Positions 7,051 to 13,676 of a DNA stretch of 32,308 bases are shown here, piece by piece. Where the stretch lies: NCBI RefSeq assembly GCF_002551245.1, contig NZ_NTGZ01000062.1:1-32308 (forward strand). Direction: 5' to 3'. The stretch is from Streptomyces sp. rh34. GTDB lineage: Bacteria; Actinomycetota; Actinomycetes; Streptomycetales; Streptomycetaceae. A program made the translations under genes and the position numbers. Under the pieces are notes generated by a model. That model saw only the letters and a program-made list of their open reading frames with translations. It did not search any database and was not told the DNA's origin. Position 1 is the stretch's first letter, and each line of letters begins with the position of its first letter.

Positions 7051-8097
7051 ATGTCTCGCAGCATCGATCTCGCAGTGATCCCCGGTGACGGAATCGGCCA
7101 GGAAGTCGTGGCCCAGGGCCTCAAGGTCCTCAACGCGGTCCTCCCGCAGGATGTGAAGCTGGAGACCAAGGAGTACGACCTCGGCGCCCAGCGCTGGCAC
7201 CGCACCGGCGACACCCTCCCGGACGCGGAGCTGGAAGCCCTCAAGAACCACGACGCCATCCTCCTCGGCGCGATCGGCGACCCGTCCGTGCCGTCCGGCG
7301 TCCTGGAGCGCGGGCTGCTGCTGAAGCTGCGTTTCGCGTTCGACCACTTCATCAACCTGCGGCCCTCCAAGCTCTTCCCGAACACCGCGACCCCGCTCGC
7401 CGGCCGCCCCGACATCGACTTCGTCGTCGTCCGCGAGGGCACCGAGGGTCCGTACACCGGCAACGGCGGCTCGCTGCGCACCGGCACCCCCGCCGAGGTC
7501 GCCACCGAGGTCAGCCTCAACACGGCCTACGGTGTCGAGCGCGTGGTCCGGGACGCCTTCGAGCGTGCGGCGGCCCGCCCGCGCAAGAAGCTGACGCTGG
7601 TCCACAAGAACAACGTCCTCGTCTACGCCGGCCACCTGTGGAAGAACACCTTCGACCGGGTCGCCGCCGAGTATCCGCAGGTCAGCACCGACTACCTGCA
7701 CGTCGACGCCGCGACGATCTTCTTCGTCACCCAGCCGGAGCGCTTCGACGTCATCGTCACCGACAACCTCTTCGGTGACATCCTCACCGACCTGGCCGCC
7801 GCCGTCTCCGGCGGCATCGGCCTGGCAGCCTCCGGCAACATCAACCCGACGGGCGCGTTCCCGTCGATGTTCGAGCCGGTCCACGGCTCGGCCCCCGACA
7901 TCGCGGGGCAGGGCAAGGCCGACCCGACCGCCACGGTCCTCTCCGTCGCCCTCCTGCTGCGCCACCTCGGCCACGAGACCGAGGCCGCGCGCATCGAGGA
8001 CGCCGTCTCCGCCGACCTCGCGGAGCGCGACGGGGCTGCTGCCACGCGTACGACCGACGAGATCGGCGACGCCCTCGCGGTACGCGTAGCGGGCTGA
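7051..8097 (+). CDS. leuB: 3-isopropylmalate dehydrogenase
   Basis: The 348-residue enzyme oxidises and decarboxylates (2R,3S)-3-isopropylmalate to 2-oxoisocaproate with NAD+ in leucine synthesis; actinobacterial forms may also accept the methylmalate intermediate of the citramalate route. Family motifs are IPGDGIGQEVV at the N-terminus, LGAIGDPSVPSGVLERGLLLKLR, the substrate loop, VTDNLFGDILTDLAAAVSGGIGLAASGNINP with the metal-binding aspartates, and FEPVHGSAPDIAGQGKADPTA for NAD binding. The length is normal. It is followed by a strong terminator and then ilvE, so branched-chain amino acid genes cluster here without forming one operon. The start at 7051 is supported by the -10 spacing and by homology starting immediately. 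Confidence 0.97.
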   Translation: MSRSIDLAVIPGDGIGQEVVAQGLKVLNAVLPQDVKLETKEYDLGAQRWHRTGDTLPDAELEALKNHDAILLGAIGDPSVPSGVLERGLLLKLRFAFDHFINLRPSKLFPNTATPLAGRPDIDFVVVREGTEGPYTGNGGSLRTGTPAEVATEVSLNTAYGVERVVRDAFERAAARPRKKLTLVHKNNVLVYAGHLWKNTFDRVAAEYPQVSTDYLHVDAATIFFVTQPERFDVIVTDNLFGDILTDLAAAVSGGIGLAASGNINPTGAFPSMFEPVHGSAPDIAGQGKADPTATVLSVALLLRHLGHETEAARIEDAVSADLAERDGAAATRTTDEIGDALAVRVAG

Positions 8098-8113
8098 TCC
8101 GACGACTCCCTTC

Positions 8114-8149
8114 GAAGCCGCCGGGTCAGCGAAAGCACCCGGCGGCTTC
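8114..8149 (+). terminator. Terminator after leuB
   Basis: Perfect 13-bp arms (8114-8126, 8137-8149) close a ten-base loop CAGCGAAAGC. There is no U-tract. Confidence 0.85.
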
Positions 8150-8215
8150 ACCTGTGCGGCCCCCGGGTGCCACCATCGACCCCTGGACCGCATTCACACC
8201 GTTTCGTGCACGGCT

Positions 8216-8277
8216 CCCCGCAAGTGATAATCGAACGCGGGGCCGCGGCTCGCGGTAAAGCTCGGACGTCCTAGGAC
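8216..8277 (+). promoter_or_regulatory. ilvE upstream region: inverted repeat with GATAAT and a 10-bp palindrome
   Basis: CCCCGC (8216-8221) and GCGGGG (8237-8242) flank a loop that contains TGATAAT (8225-8231), the best -10-like string before ilvE. GTCCTAGGAC at 8268-8277 is a perfect 10-bp palindrome. Together they suggest a regulated promoter with an untranslated leader of roughly 110 bases. This is inference from sequence only. Confidence 0.35.
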
Positions 8278-8353
8278 CTGACCGAAAAGCGTCGGGCAGA
8301 GACGGACGTGGGCGCGGTCCATCACACACAAGACCGGTGAAGGACACGCACTC

Positions 8354-9457
8354 ATGACGACGCCCACGATCGAGCTCAAGCCCTCCTCGAACCCGCTGTC
8401 CGACGCGGAGCGCGAGGCGATCCTGGTCAACCCCGGATTCGGCCGGCACTTCACCGACCACATGGTGACCATCCGCTGGACCGAGGGCCGGGGCTGGCAC
8501 GACGCCCAGCTGGTCCCGTACGGCCCGCTGTCGCTGGACCCGGCCAATATGACCCTGCACTACGCGCAGGAGATCTTCGAGGGGCTCAAGGCCTACCGCC
8601 AGCCCGACGGCACGGTCGCCTCCTTCCGTCCCGACGCCAACGCCCGCCGCTTCCAGCGCTCGGCCGCGCGCCTGGCCATGCCCGAGCTGCCCGTCGAGAC
8701 GTTCATCGAGGCGTGCGACGCGCTGGTGCAGCAGGACAAGGCGTGGGTCCCGGCCCACGGCGGCGAGGAGTCCCTCTACCTGCGACCCTTCATGATCGCC
8801 ACGGAGGTCGGCCTCGGCGTGAAGCCGGCCAACGAGTACCTCTTCCTGGTCATCGCCTCGCCCGCCGGCGCCTACTTCCCCGGCGGTGTGAAGCCGGTCT
8901 CCATCTGGCTCTCGGAGAACCGCGTGCGCGCCGTTCCCGGCGGCATGGGCGACGCAAAGACCGGCGGCAACTACGCCGCCTCCCTCCTCGCCCAGGCCGA
9001 GGCGGCCGCACACGGCTGCGCCCAGGTCGCCTACCTCGACGCGGTCGAGCACAAGTGGGTCGAGGAGCTCGGCGGCATGAACCTCTACTTCGTGTACGCC
9101 CAGGAGGACGGCTCGAAGAAGATCATCACCCCGTCCCTCACGGGCTCGCTGCTCGCCGGCGTCACCCGTGACTCCCTCCTCAAGGTCGCCCGCGACCTGG
9201 GTTACGGCTCCGAGGAGGGCCGGATCTCCATCGACCAGTGGCGCGACGACACCGCGAAGGGCACCCTCGTCGAGGTCTTCGCCTGCGGCACGGCCGCCGT
9301 CATCACCCCCGTCGGCCTGGTGAAGTCCGAGGGCGGCGACTGGACCCAGAGCGACGGCGAGCCCGGCGAGGTCACCATGAAGCTCCGGGAGCGTCTTCTC
9401 GACATCCAGCGCGGTGTCGTCGAGGACACCCACGGCTGGATGCACCCGCTCGGCTAA
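8354..9457 (+). CDS. ilvE: Branched-chain amino acid aminotransferase
   Basis: This 367-residue class IV PLP aminotransferase interconverts leucine, isoleucine and valine with their 2-oxo acids, using glutamate/2-oxoglutarate. It serves both synthesis and breakdown; in Streptomyces the products also prime branched fatty acids and polyketides. The PLP lysine is Lys202 in GDAKTGGNYA. Other family marks are LHYAQEIFEGLKAYR, RPDANARRFQRSA, EELGGMNLYFV and FACGTAAVITPVG. The length is that of the actinobacterial type. GAAGGA lies nine bases before the ATG. The gene has its own terminator and stands as a single transcription unit between leuB and agmatine deiminase. Confidence 0.97.
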   Translation: MTTPTIELKPSSNPLSDAEREAILVNPGFGRHFTDHMVTIRWTEGRGWHDAQLVPYGPLSLDPANMTLHYAQEIFEGLKAYRQPDGTVASFRPDANARRFQRSAARLAMPELPVETFIEACDALVQQDKAWVPAHGGEESLYLRPFMIATEVGLGVKPANEYLFLVIASPAGAYFPGGVKPVSIWLSENRVRAVPGGMGDAKTGGNYAASLLAQAEAAAHGCAQVAYLDAVEHKWVEELGGMNLYFVYAQEDGSKKIITPSLTGSLLAGVTRDSLLKVARDLGYGSEEGRISIDQWRDDTAKGTLVEVFACGTAAVITPVGLVKSEGGDWTQSDGEPGEVTMKLRERLLDIQRGVVEDTHGWMHPLG

Positions 9458-9474
9458 GCGTTGCCCCCCGGATC

Positions 9475-9510
9475 AGGCCGCACCCGTCCTCTCGCCGGTG
9501 CGGCCTTTTT
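9475..9510 (+). terminator. Intrinsic terminator after ilvE
   Basis: AGGCCGCACC (9475-9484) pairs with GGTGCGGCCT (9497-9506), followed by a run of T to 9510. This is a classical rho-independent form. Confidence 0.9.
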
Positions 9511-9522
9511 CCTGCCCGAGGA

Positions 9523-9539
9523 ATAGAGCGTTGCTCCAA
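9523..9539. promoter_or_regulatory. Candidate TetR operator 1 upstream of agmatine deiminase
   Basis: ATAGAGCGTTGCTCCAA is an imperfect dyad matching 12 of 17 positions of the better dyad 56 bases downstream. The paired sites suggest cooperative binding by the TetR-type protein encoded after the deiminase. Confidence 0.45.
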
Positions 9540-9578
9540 AGAGGTCGGGCGAAACTTCCCTATCGCTTCGGAGCACGG

Positions 9579-9595
9579 TTAGAGTGGCGCTCTAA
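9579..9595. promoter_or_regulatory. Candidate TetR operator 2, overlapping a -10-like TAGAGT
   Basis: TTAGAGTGGCGCTCTAA has perfect 6-bp arms around a five-base centre. It contains TAGAGT (9580-9585), a possible -10 hexamer, and ends 22 bases before the deiminase start. A repressor bound here would block the promoter. Confidence 0.55.
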
Positions 9596-9617
9596 TCCCT
9601 CTCGGCCAGGAGCCCCC

Positions 9618-10643
9618 ATGTCCATCGCCCCCTTCCGCATGCCCCCCGAGTGGGCCCCGCACGAGCGCACCTGGATGGCCTGGCCGGGGCCCAACCCCAC
9701 CTTCGCCTCCGACGCCGAGCTGGAGGAGGCCCGCCGCGCGTGGGCCGGTGTCGCCCGTGCCGTGCGGCGCTTCGAGCCGGTGACCATGGTCGTCGGGCCC
9801 GGCCAGGAGGAGGGGGCGGCGGCGCTGCTCGGGCCGGACGTGGAGCTGGTCGTCCGGCCGCTCGACGACGCCTGGATGCGGGACGTCGGCCCCACCTTCG
9901 TCACCGACGGCCGGTCGCTCGCCGCCGTCGACTGGACGTTCAACGGCTGGGGCGCCCAGGGGTGGGCCCGCTGGGAGCACGACCAGCACATCGCCCGGGC
10001 CGTCGCCGAGCTGGCCGGCGTCCCCGCCCACAGCTCCCCGCTCGTCAACGAGGGCGGCGCGATCCACGTGGACGGCGAAGGCACCGTCCTGCTCACCGAG
10101 ACCGTCCAGCTCGGCGAGGAGCGCAACCCCGGCTGGACCCGGGAGCAGGTCGAGGCTGAGGTCCACGCCCGCCTCGGCACCGAGAAGGCGATCTGGCTGC
10201 CCCGGGGGCTGACCGGCGACTACCGGACGTACGGCACGCTCGGCCACGTCGACATCGTCGCCGCCTTCGCCCGCCCGGGCACCGTCGTCGCCCACGTCCA
10301 GCCGGACCCGGCCCACCCCGACCACGAGGTCAGCCGGGAGAACCTGGCCGTTCTGCGGGCCGCCACCGACGCCAGGGGCCGTCGTCTGGAAGTCGTCGAG
10401 GTGCCCGCACCCACCGTGCTCCGCGACGAGGGCGGGGAATGGGTCGACCACTCCTACATCAACCACTACCTCTGCAACGACGCCGTGATCCTCTGCGCCT
10501 TCGACGACCCGCGCGACGAGGAGGCCGCCGCGATCTTCCGAGGCCTCTTCCCGGACCGTACGGTGACCCTCGTCGACGCCCGTACGATCTTCGCCGGCGG
10601 GGGCGGCATCCACTGCATCACCCAGCAGCAGCCGAAGATCTGA
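9618..10643 (+). CDS. aguA: Agmatine deiminase
   Basis: This 341-residue protein belongs to the PPAD-type agmatine deiminases, which hydrolyse agmatine to N-carbamoylputrescine and ammonia, a step to putrescine. It opens with MPPEWAPHERTWMAWP, then DDAWMRDVGPTFV, NEGGAIHVDGEGTVL, GTLGHVDIVAAF and WVDHSYINHYL. The catalytic cysteine is Cys333 in AGGGGIHCITQQQP. The core family motifs are all present. AGGAG precedes the ATG at 9618. A TetR regulator follows 52 bases later on the same strand and two similar dyads lie upstream, so the pair probably forms a self-contained amine-responsive unit. Action on peptidyl- or free arginine is a less likely alternative. Confidence 0.93.
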   Translation: MSIAPFRMPPEWAPHERTWMAWPGPNPTFASDAELEEARRAWAGVARAVRRFEPVTMVVGPGQEEGAAALLGPDVELVVRPLDDAWMRDVGPTFVTDGRSLAAVDWTFNGWGAQGWARWEHDQHIARAVAELAGVPAHSSPLVNEGGAIHVDGEGTVLLTETVQLGEERNPGWTREQVEAEVHARLGTEKAIWLPRGLTGDYRTYGTLGHVDIVAAFARPGTVVAHVQPDPAHPDHEVSRENLAVLRAATDARGRRLEVVEVPAPTVLRDEGGEWVDHSYINHYLCNDAVILCAFDDPRDEEAAAIFRGLFPDRTVTLVDARTIFAGGGGIHCITQQQPKI

Positions 10644-10695
10644 CCCCGCCACCCGTCGCATCCCGTAGCCCGAACCCCGCCGAAAGTCCGGTCCC

Positions 10696-11310
10696 ATGGC
10701 CTCCGCCCCCCGTCGCACCCACCACGCCGCCCCGCCCCGCGAGGACGTCCTCGCCGCCGCCATGGCCACCGTCGCCGAGCGCGGGCTCGACGGGCTGACC
10801 ATGGCGGGGCTGGGGCGGGAGGTGGGAATGAGCAGCGGGCACCTCCTCTACTACTTCCGCACCAAGGACGAACTGCTCCTCCAGACCCTGGAGTGGAGCG
10901 AGCGGCGCCTCGGGGCCGAGCGCGGCGCCCTGCTCACCCGGCCGGGGACGGCCCGCGAGCGGCTGGAGGCGTACATCGACCTCTACCTGCCCGCCGGTCA
11001 CCGGGACCCCCACTGGACTCTCTGGCTGGAGGTCTGGGGCCGCTCGCAGAACGCCGACGACGATGCCCGCTCCCGGCAGGCCGCCATCGAGGGGGCCTGG
11101 CACCGCGACCTGGTGGCGCTGCTCGTCGAGGGGGTGTCGCGCGGCGAGTTCCGGCCGGTGGACGCCGACCGGTTCGCCGCCCGGCTGCGGGCGCTGCTCG
11201 ACGGGTTCAGCATCCACGTGACGGTCGGGCTCCCCGGGACGGGGCGCGAACAGGTGCTGGGCCAGGCGGCGGAGTTCCTCGACGAGACGCTGACGCCGGG
11301 CCCGGAGTGA
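10696..11310 (+). CDS. TetR/AcrR-family transcriptional regulator
   Basis: The protein has 204 residues. The N-terminal helix-turn-helix reads MATVAERGLDGLTMAGLGREVGM followed by SSGHLLYYFRTKDELLLQTL, the canonical TetR DNA-binding pattern. The rest is a helical ligand-binding and dimerisation domain of the BetI-like type, with WTLWLEVWGRSQ in the middle and FSIHVTVGLPG near the end. It sits just downstream of agmatine deiminase, so the gene is probably co-transcribed and the protein probably represses from the dyads at 9523-9595, responding to agmatine or a related amine. No good Shine-Dalgarno precedes the ATG; translation may be coupled or the start may differ slightly. Confidence 0.9.
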   Translation: MASAPRRTHHAAPPREDVLAAAMATVAERGLDGLTMAGLGREVGMSSGHLLYYFRTKDELLLQTLEWSERRLGAERGALLTRPGTARERLEAYIDLYLPAGHRDPHWTLWLEVWGRSQNADDDARSRQAAIEGAWHRDLVALLVEGVSRGEFRPVDADRFAARLRALLDGFSIHVTVGLPGTGREQVLGQAAEFLDETLTPGPE

Positions 11311-11444
11311 CCCGCCCTGTCGCCCGGGACCCGCGTGACGTACCGCACCCGCGTCCGCGCCCGCGTGACCCACCGTGCCGCACGGATGCGACCAGCGTCA
11401 CGACCGCATCCTGAGACACCGGCGTCACGGGGCCGACGCTGTGC

Positions 11445-11450
11445 CAGACT
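11445..11450 (+). promoter_or_regulatory. Candidate -10 of the cimA leader transcript
   Basis: CAGACT ends six bases before GTG at 11457, the same spacing as the other leaderless promoters here. It would place the transcription start on the leader peptide start codon. No good -35 was identified. Confidence 0.35.
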
Positions 11451-11456
11451 GCTGCC

Positions 11457-11507
11457 GTGTCCTCGTTCGTCATGATTATTGGCAGCAGGCGCGCCGGTCC
11501 GCAGTGA
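11457..11507 (+). CDS. Candidate cimA leader peptide with tandem ATT isoleucine codons
   Basis: A 17-codon frame from GTG encodes VSSFVMIIGSRRAGPQ and stops at 11505-11507. Codons at 11475-11480 are ATT ATT, isoleucine codons that are very rare in Streptomyces, where ATC dominates, and they directly follow Val and Met. No Shine-Dalgarno is present, consistent with leaderless translation from CAGACT; ATG at 11472 is another possible start. The frame lies 56 bases upstream of a perfect intrinsic terminator and ahead of the citramalate synthase gene, whose pathway makes isoleucine. This is the layout of a ribosome-mediated attenuator. Confidence 0.6.
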   Translation: MSSFVMIIGSRRAGPQ

Positions 11508-11512
11508 CCGTC

Positions 11513-11557
11513 CCGTACCACCATGTACGGCGCGGCCATCGTGCCCCAGACCCGCGC
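11513..11557 (+). promoter_or_regulatory. Leader hairpins between peptide and attenuator
   Basis: CCGTAC (11513-11518) pairs perfectly with GTACGG (11525-11530), a candidate pause hairpin just after the leader stop codon. GCGCGG (11530-11535) can pair with CCGCGC (11552-11557), sharing one base with the first helix. These are candidates for the alternative structures of an attenuator. The true antiterminator pairing was not resolved by eye. Confidence 0.4.
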
Positions 11558-11562
11558 GCAGA

Positions 11563-11588
11563 CCTCTCGCACCCGCGAGGGGTTTTTT
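11563..11588 (+). terminator. Attenuator terminator in the cimA leader
   Basis: CCTCTCGC (11563-11570) pairs with GCGAGGGG (11575-11582), one T-G wobble, around the loop ACCC, followed by TTTTTT (11583-11588). It ends 103 bases before the cimA start codon, so it acts within the leader and not at a gene end. A second hairpin with 8-bp arms (11595-11602, 11607-11614) follows. Confidence 0.85.
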
Positions 11589-11691
11589 CGTTTTCCGGCC
11601 CGTACCCGGGCCGGGGCGGCGCGCGCGGGATGATGGGGGCAAGTGGAGCCCGATCGTCCGGATCCACTCATCCGACAGGAGTCAGATCAGC

Positions 11692-13299
11692 ATGACCACC
11701 AAGGCCCCGGCCACCGACGACAGTTTCCATGTCTTCGACACCACACTGCGCGACGGTGCTCAGCGTGAGGGCATCAACCTGACGGTCGCCGACAAGCTGA
11801 CCATCGCCCGTCATCTGGACACCTTCGGCGTGGGGTACATCGAGGGCGGCTGGCCGGGGGCCAACCCGCGCGACACGGAGTTCTTCGCCCGCGCCCAGCA
11901 GGAGATCACGTTCGAGAACGCCCAGCTCGTGGCGTTCGGCGCGACCCGCAGGGCCGGCGGGAGCGCGGCCGAGGACCCCCAGGTGAAGGCGCTCCTGAAC
12001 TCCGGCGCCCCGGTGATCACGCTGGTGGCCAAGGCGCACGACCGGCACGTGGAGCTGGCCCTGCGCACCACTCTGGAGGAGAACCTGGAGATGGTCCGCG
12101 ACACCGTCTGCCACCTCCGCGAGCAGGGCCGCCGGGTCTTCGTGGACTGCGAGCACTTCTTCGACGGCTACCGCGCCAACGCCGAGTACGCCAAGTCCGT
12201 GGTCCGCACCGCGTACGAGGCGGGCGCCGAGGTCGTCATCCTCTGCGACACCAACGGCGGCATGCTCCCCGCCCAGGTCCAGGCCGTCGTCTCCACCGTC
12301 GTCGCCGACACCGGCGCCCGGCTCGGCATCCACGCCCAGGACGACACCGGCTGCGCCGTCGCCAACACCCTGGCCGCCGTGGACGCCGGCGCCACCCACG
12401 TCCAGTGCACGGCCAACGGCTACGGCGAGCGGGTCGGCAACGCCAACCTCTTCCCGGTCGTCGCCGCGCTGGAACTCAAGTACGGCATGAAGGTGCTGCC
12501 CGAGGGCGCGCTCGCCGAGATGACCCGCATCTCGCACGCCATCGCCGAGGTCGTCAACCTCACCCCCTCCACCCACCAGCCGTACGTCGGCGTCTCGGCC
12601 TTCGCCCACAAGGCCGGGCTGCACGCCTCCGCGATCAAGGTCGACCCCGACCTCTACCAGCACATCGCCCCCGAGCTGGTCGGCAACACCATGCGGATGC
12701 TGGTCTCCGACATGGCGGGCCGCGCCTCCATCGAGCTGAAGGGCAAGGAGCTCGGCATCGACCTCGGCGACGACCGTGCCCTGGTCGGCCGGGTCGTGGA
12801 GCGGGTCAAGGAGCGCGAACTCCAGGGCTACACCTACGAAGCGGCCGACGCCTCCTTCGAGCTGCTGCTGCGCGGCGAGGTCGAGGGCCGGGCCCGGCGC
12901 TACTTCCGTACGGAGTCCTGGCGGGCGATCGTCGAGGACCGCCCCGACGGCACCCACGCCAACGAGGCGACCGTGAAGCTCTGGGCCAAGGGCGAGCGGA
13001 TCGTCGCCACCGCCGAGGGCAACGGCCCGGTCAACGCGCTGGACCGGGCCCTGCGCGTCGCCCTGGAGCGGATCTACCCGCAGCTCGCCAAGCTGGAGCT
13101 GGTCGACTACAAGGTCCGCATCCTGGAGGGCCGCACAGGCACCGAGTCCACCACCCGCGTGCTCATCACCACGGGCGACGGCACGGGCGACTGGGCGACC
13201 GTGGGGGTCGCCGAGAACGTCATCGCCGCCTCCTGGCAGGCGCTGGAGGACGCGTACACCTACGGACTGCTGCGCGCGGGCGTCGAGCCCACGGAATAG
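11692..13299 (+). CDS. cimA: Citramalate synthase (LeuA-like DRE-TIM enzyme)
   Basis: The 535-residue protein is a two-domain enzyme of the isopropylmalate/citramalate synthase family, condensing acetyl-CoA with pyruvate to (R)-citramalate, the entry to threonine-independent isoleucine synthesis. The N-terminal TIM barrel opens with FDTTLRDGAQREG (Arg20, Asp21) and contains CDTNGGMLPAQV and CTANGYGERVGNANLFP. The C-terminal domain from about residue 400 is the LeuA-type allosteric dimer domain. The segment GLHASAIKVDPDLYQHI fits the CimA type rather than classical LeuA. Where the family usually has HxHND for metal binding, this protein reads HAQDD (His214, Gln216). AGGAG lies ten bases before the ATG. 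The isoleucine-type leader supports citramalate over isopropylmalate synthesis. Confidence 0.88.
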   Translation: MTTKAPATDDSFHVFDTTLRDGAQREGINLTVADKLTIARHLDTFGVGYIEGGWPGANPRDTEFFARAQQEITFENAQLVAFGATRRAGGSAAEDPQVKALLNSGAPVITLVAKAHDRHVELALRTTLEENLEMVRDTVCHLREQGRRVFVDCEHFFDGYRANAEYAKSVVRTAYEAGAEVVILCDTNGGMLPAQVQAVVSTVVADTGARLGIHAQDDTGCAVANTLAAVDAGATHVQCTANGYGERVGNANLFPVVAALELKYGMKVLPEGALAEMTRISHAIAEVVNLTPSTHQPYVGVSAFAHKAGLHASAIKVDPDLYQHIAPELVGNTMRMLVSDMAGRASIELKGKELGIDLGDDRALVGRVVERVKERELQGYTYEAADASFELLLRGEVEGRARRYFRTESWRAIVEDRPDGTHANEATVKLWAKGERIVATAEGNGPVNALDRALRVALERIYPQLAKLELVDYKVRILEGRTGTESTTRVLITTGDGTGDWATVGVAENVIAASWQALEDAYTYGLLRAGVEPTE

Positions 13300-13341
13300 C
13301 CCGACCGGTCCGGTCCGGACCGCAATCGCATCGCATCGCTT

Positions 13342-13379
13342 GTGGGAGCCGCCGCCCGTCGCCGGGCGGCGGCTCCCAC
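13342..13379 (+). terminator. Terminator after cimA
   Basis: A perfect 17-bp stem (13342-13358 with 13363-13379) closes the tetraloop TCGC. It is very stable and has no U-tract. Confidence 0.9.
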
Positions 13380-13444
13380 GCGTTCGAGACGGAACGCTCA
13401 ACGCTCCCTGCCCGATGGGCAGATGGAGCCGGGAAGATCTCGAT

Positions 13445-13496
13445 GTGCAGTCGAGAGGTGCAGCCGAGATGTGTAGTCGAGACGTGAAGTGCTGAC
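13445..13496 (+). repeat. Four tandem 13-bp units
   Basis: Units at 13445, 13458, 13471 and 13484 read GTGCAGTCGAGAG, GTGCAGCCGAGAT, GTGTAGTCGAGAC and GTGAAGTGCTGAC. The first three differ by one to three bases and the last is diverged. They immediately precede and slightly overlap the ABC ATPase relic, so replication slippage at a decayed locus is likely. They could also be iterated binding sites. Confidence 0.65.
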
Positions 13497-13653
13497 GGCC
13501 CAGCGCTCGATGTCGTCACGCAGCGGCAGACTCCGCGACGGCTCGTCCGGTTGAGGGAACGGCCGAACTTCTCGGTCGTGTTCATCACGCACGCCGTCTC
13601 GCTCCTGATCGAATTCCCGGACCGGATCGCGACCGTGCACGGGGGCCGACCTC
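13491..13653 (+). pseudogene. Relic of an Opp/Dpp-type ABC transporter ATPase (Walker B to H-loop)
   Basis: In one frame the DNA encodes ADGPALDVVTQRQ, LVRLRERPNF and SVVFITHAVSLLIEFPDRIA, followed by VHGGR. Intact dipeptide/oligopeptide importer ATPases read ADEPTTALDVVVQRQ, then a helix, then VVFITHDVSLL..DRIAVMYGGR. The Walker B Asp, the D-loop ALD and the H-loop His survive, but the EPTT segment is shortened and everything upstream (Walker A, signature) is gone. About 54 codons remain. The frame stays open into the GH3 gene, so gene callers could wrongly attach it to that protein. An oligosaccharide or peptide importer probably once stood beside the glycosidase. Confidence 0.7.
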
Positions 13654-13676
13654 GACCGCAGGAAGAGAGTGCCCGC

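Noticed and set aside
8204..8287. Possible ilvE leader peptide with Val-Ile-Ile (GTG ATA ATC)
   Set aside because: There is no Shine-Dalgarno and no intrinsic terminator after it; the same bases make a good -10 (TGATAAT), which is the simpler reading.
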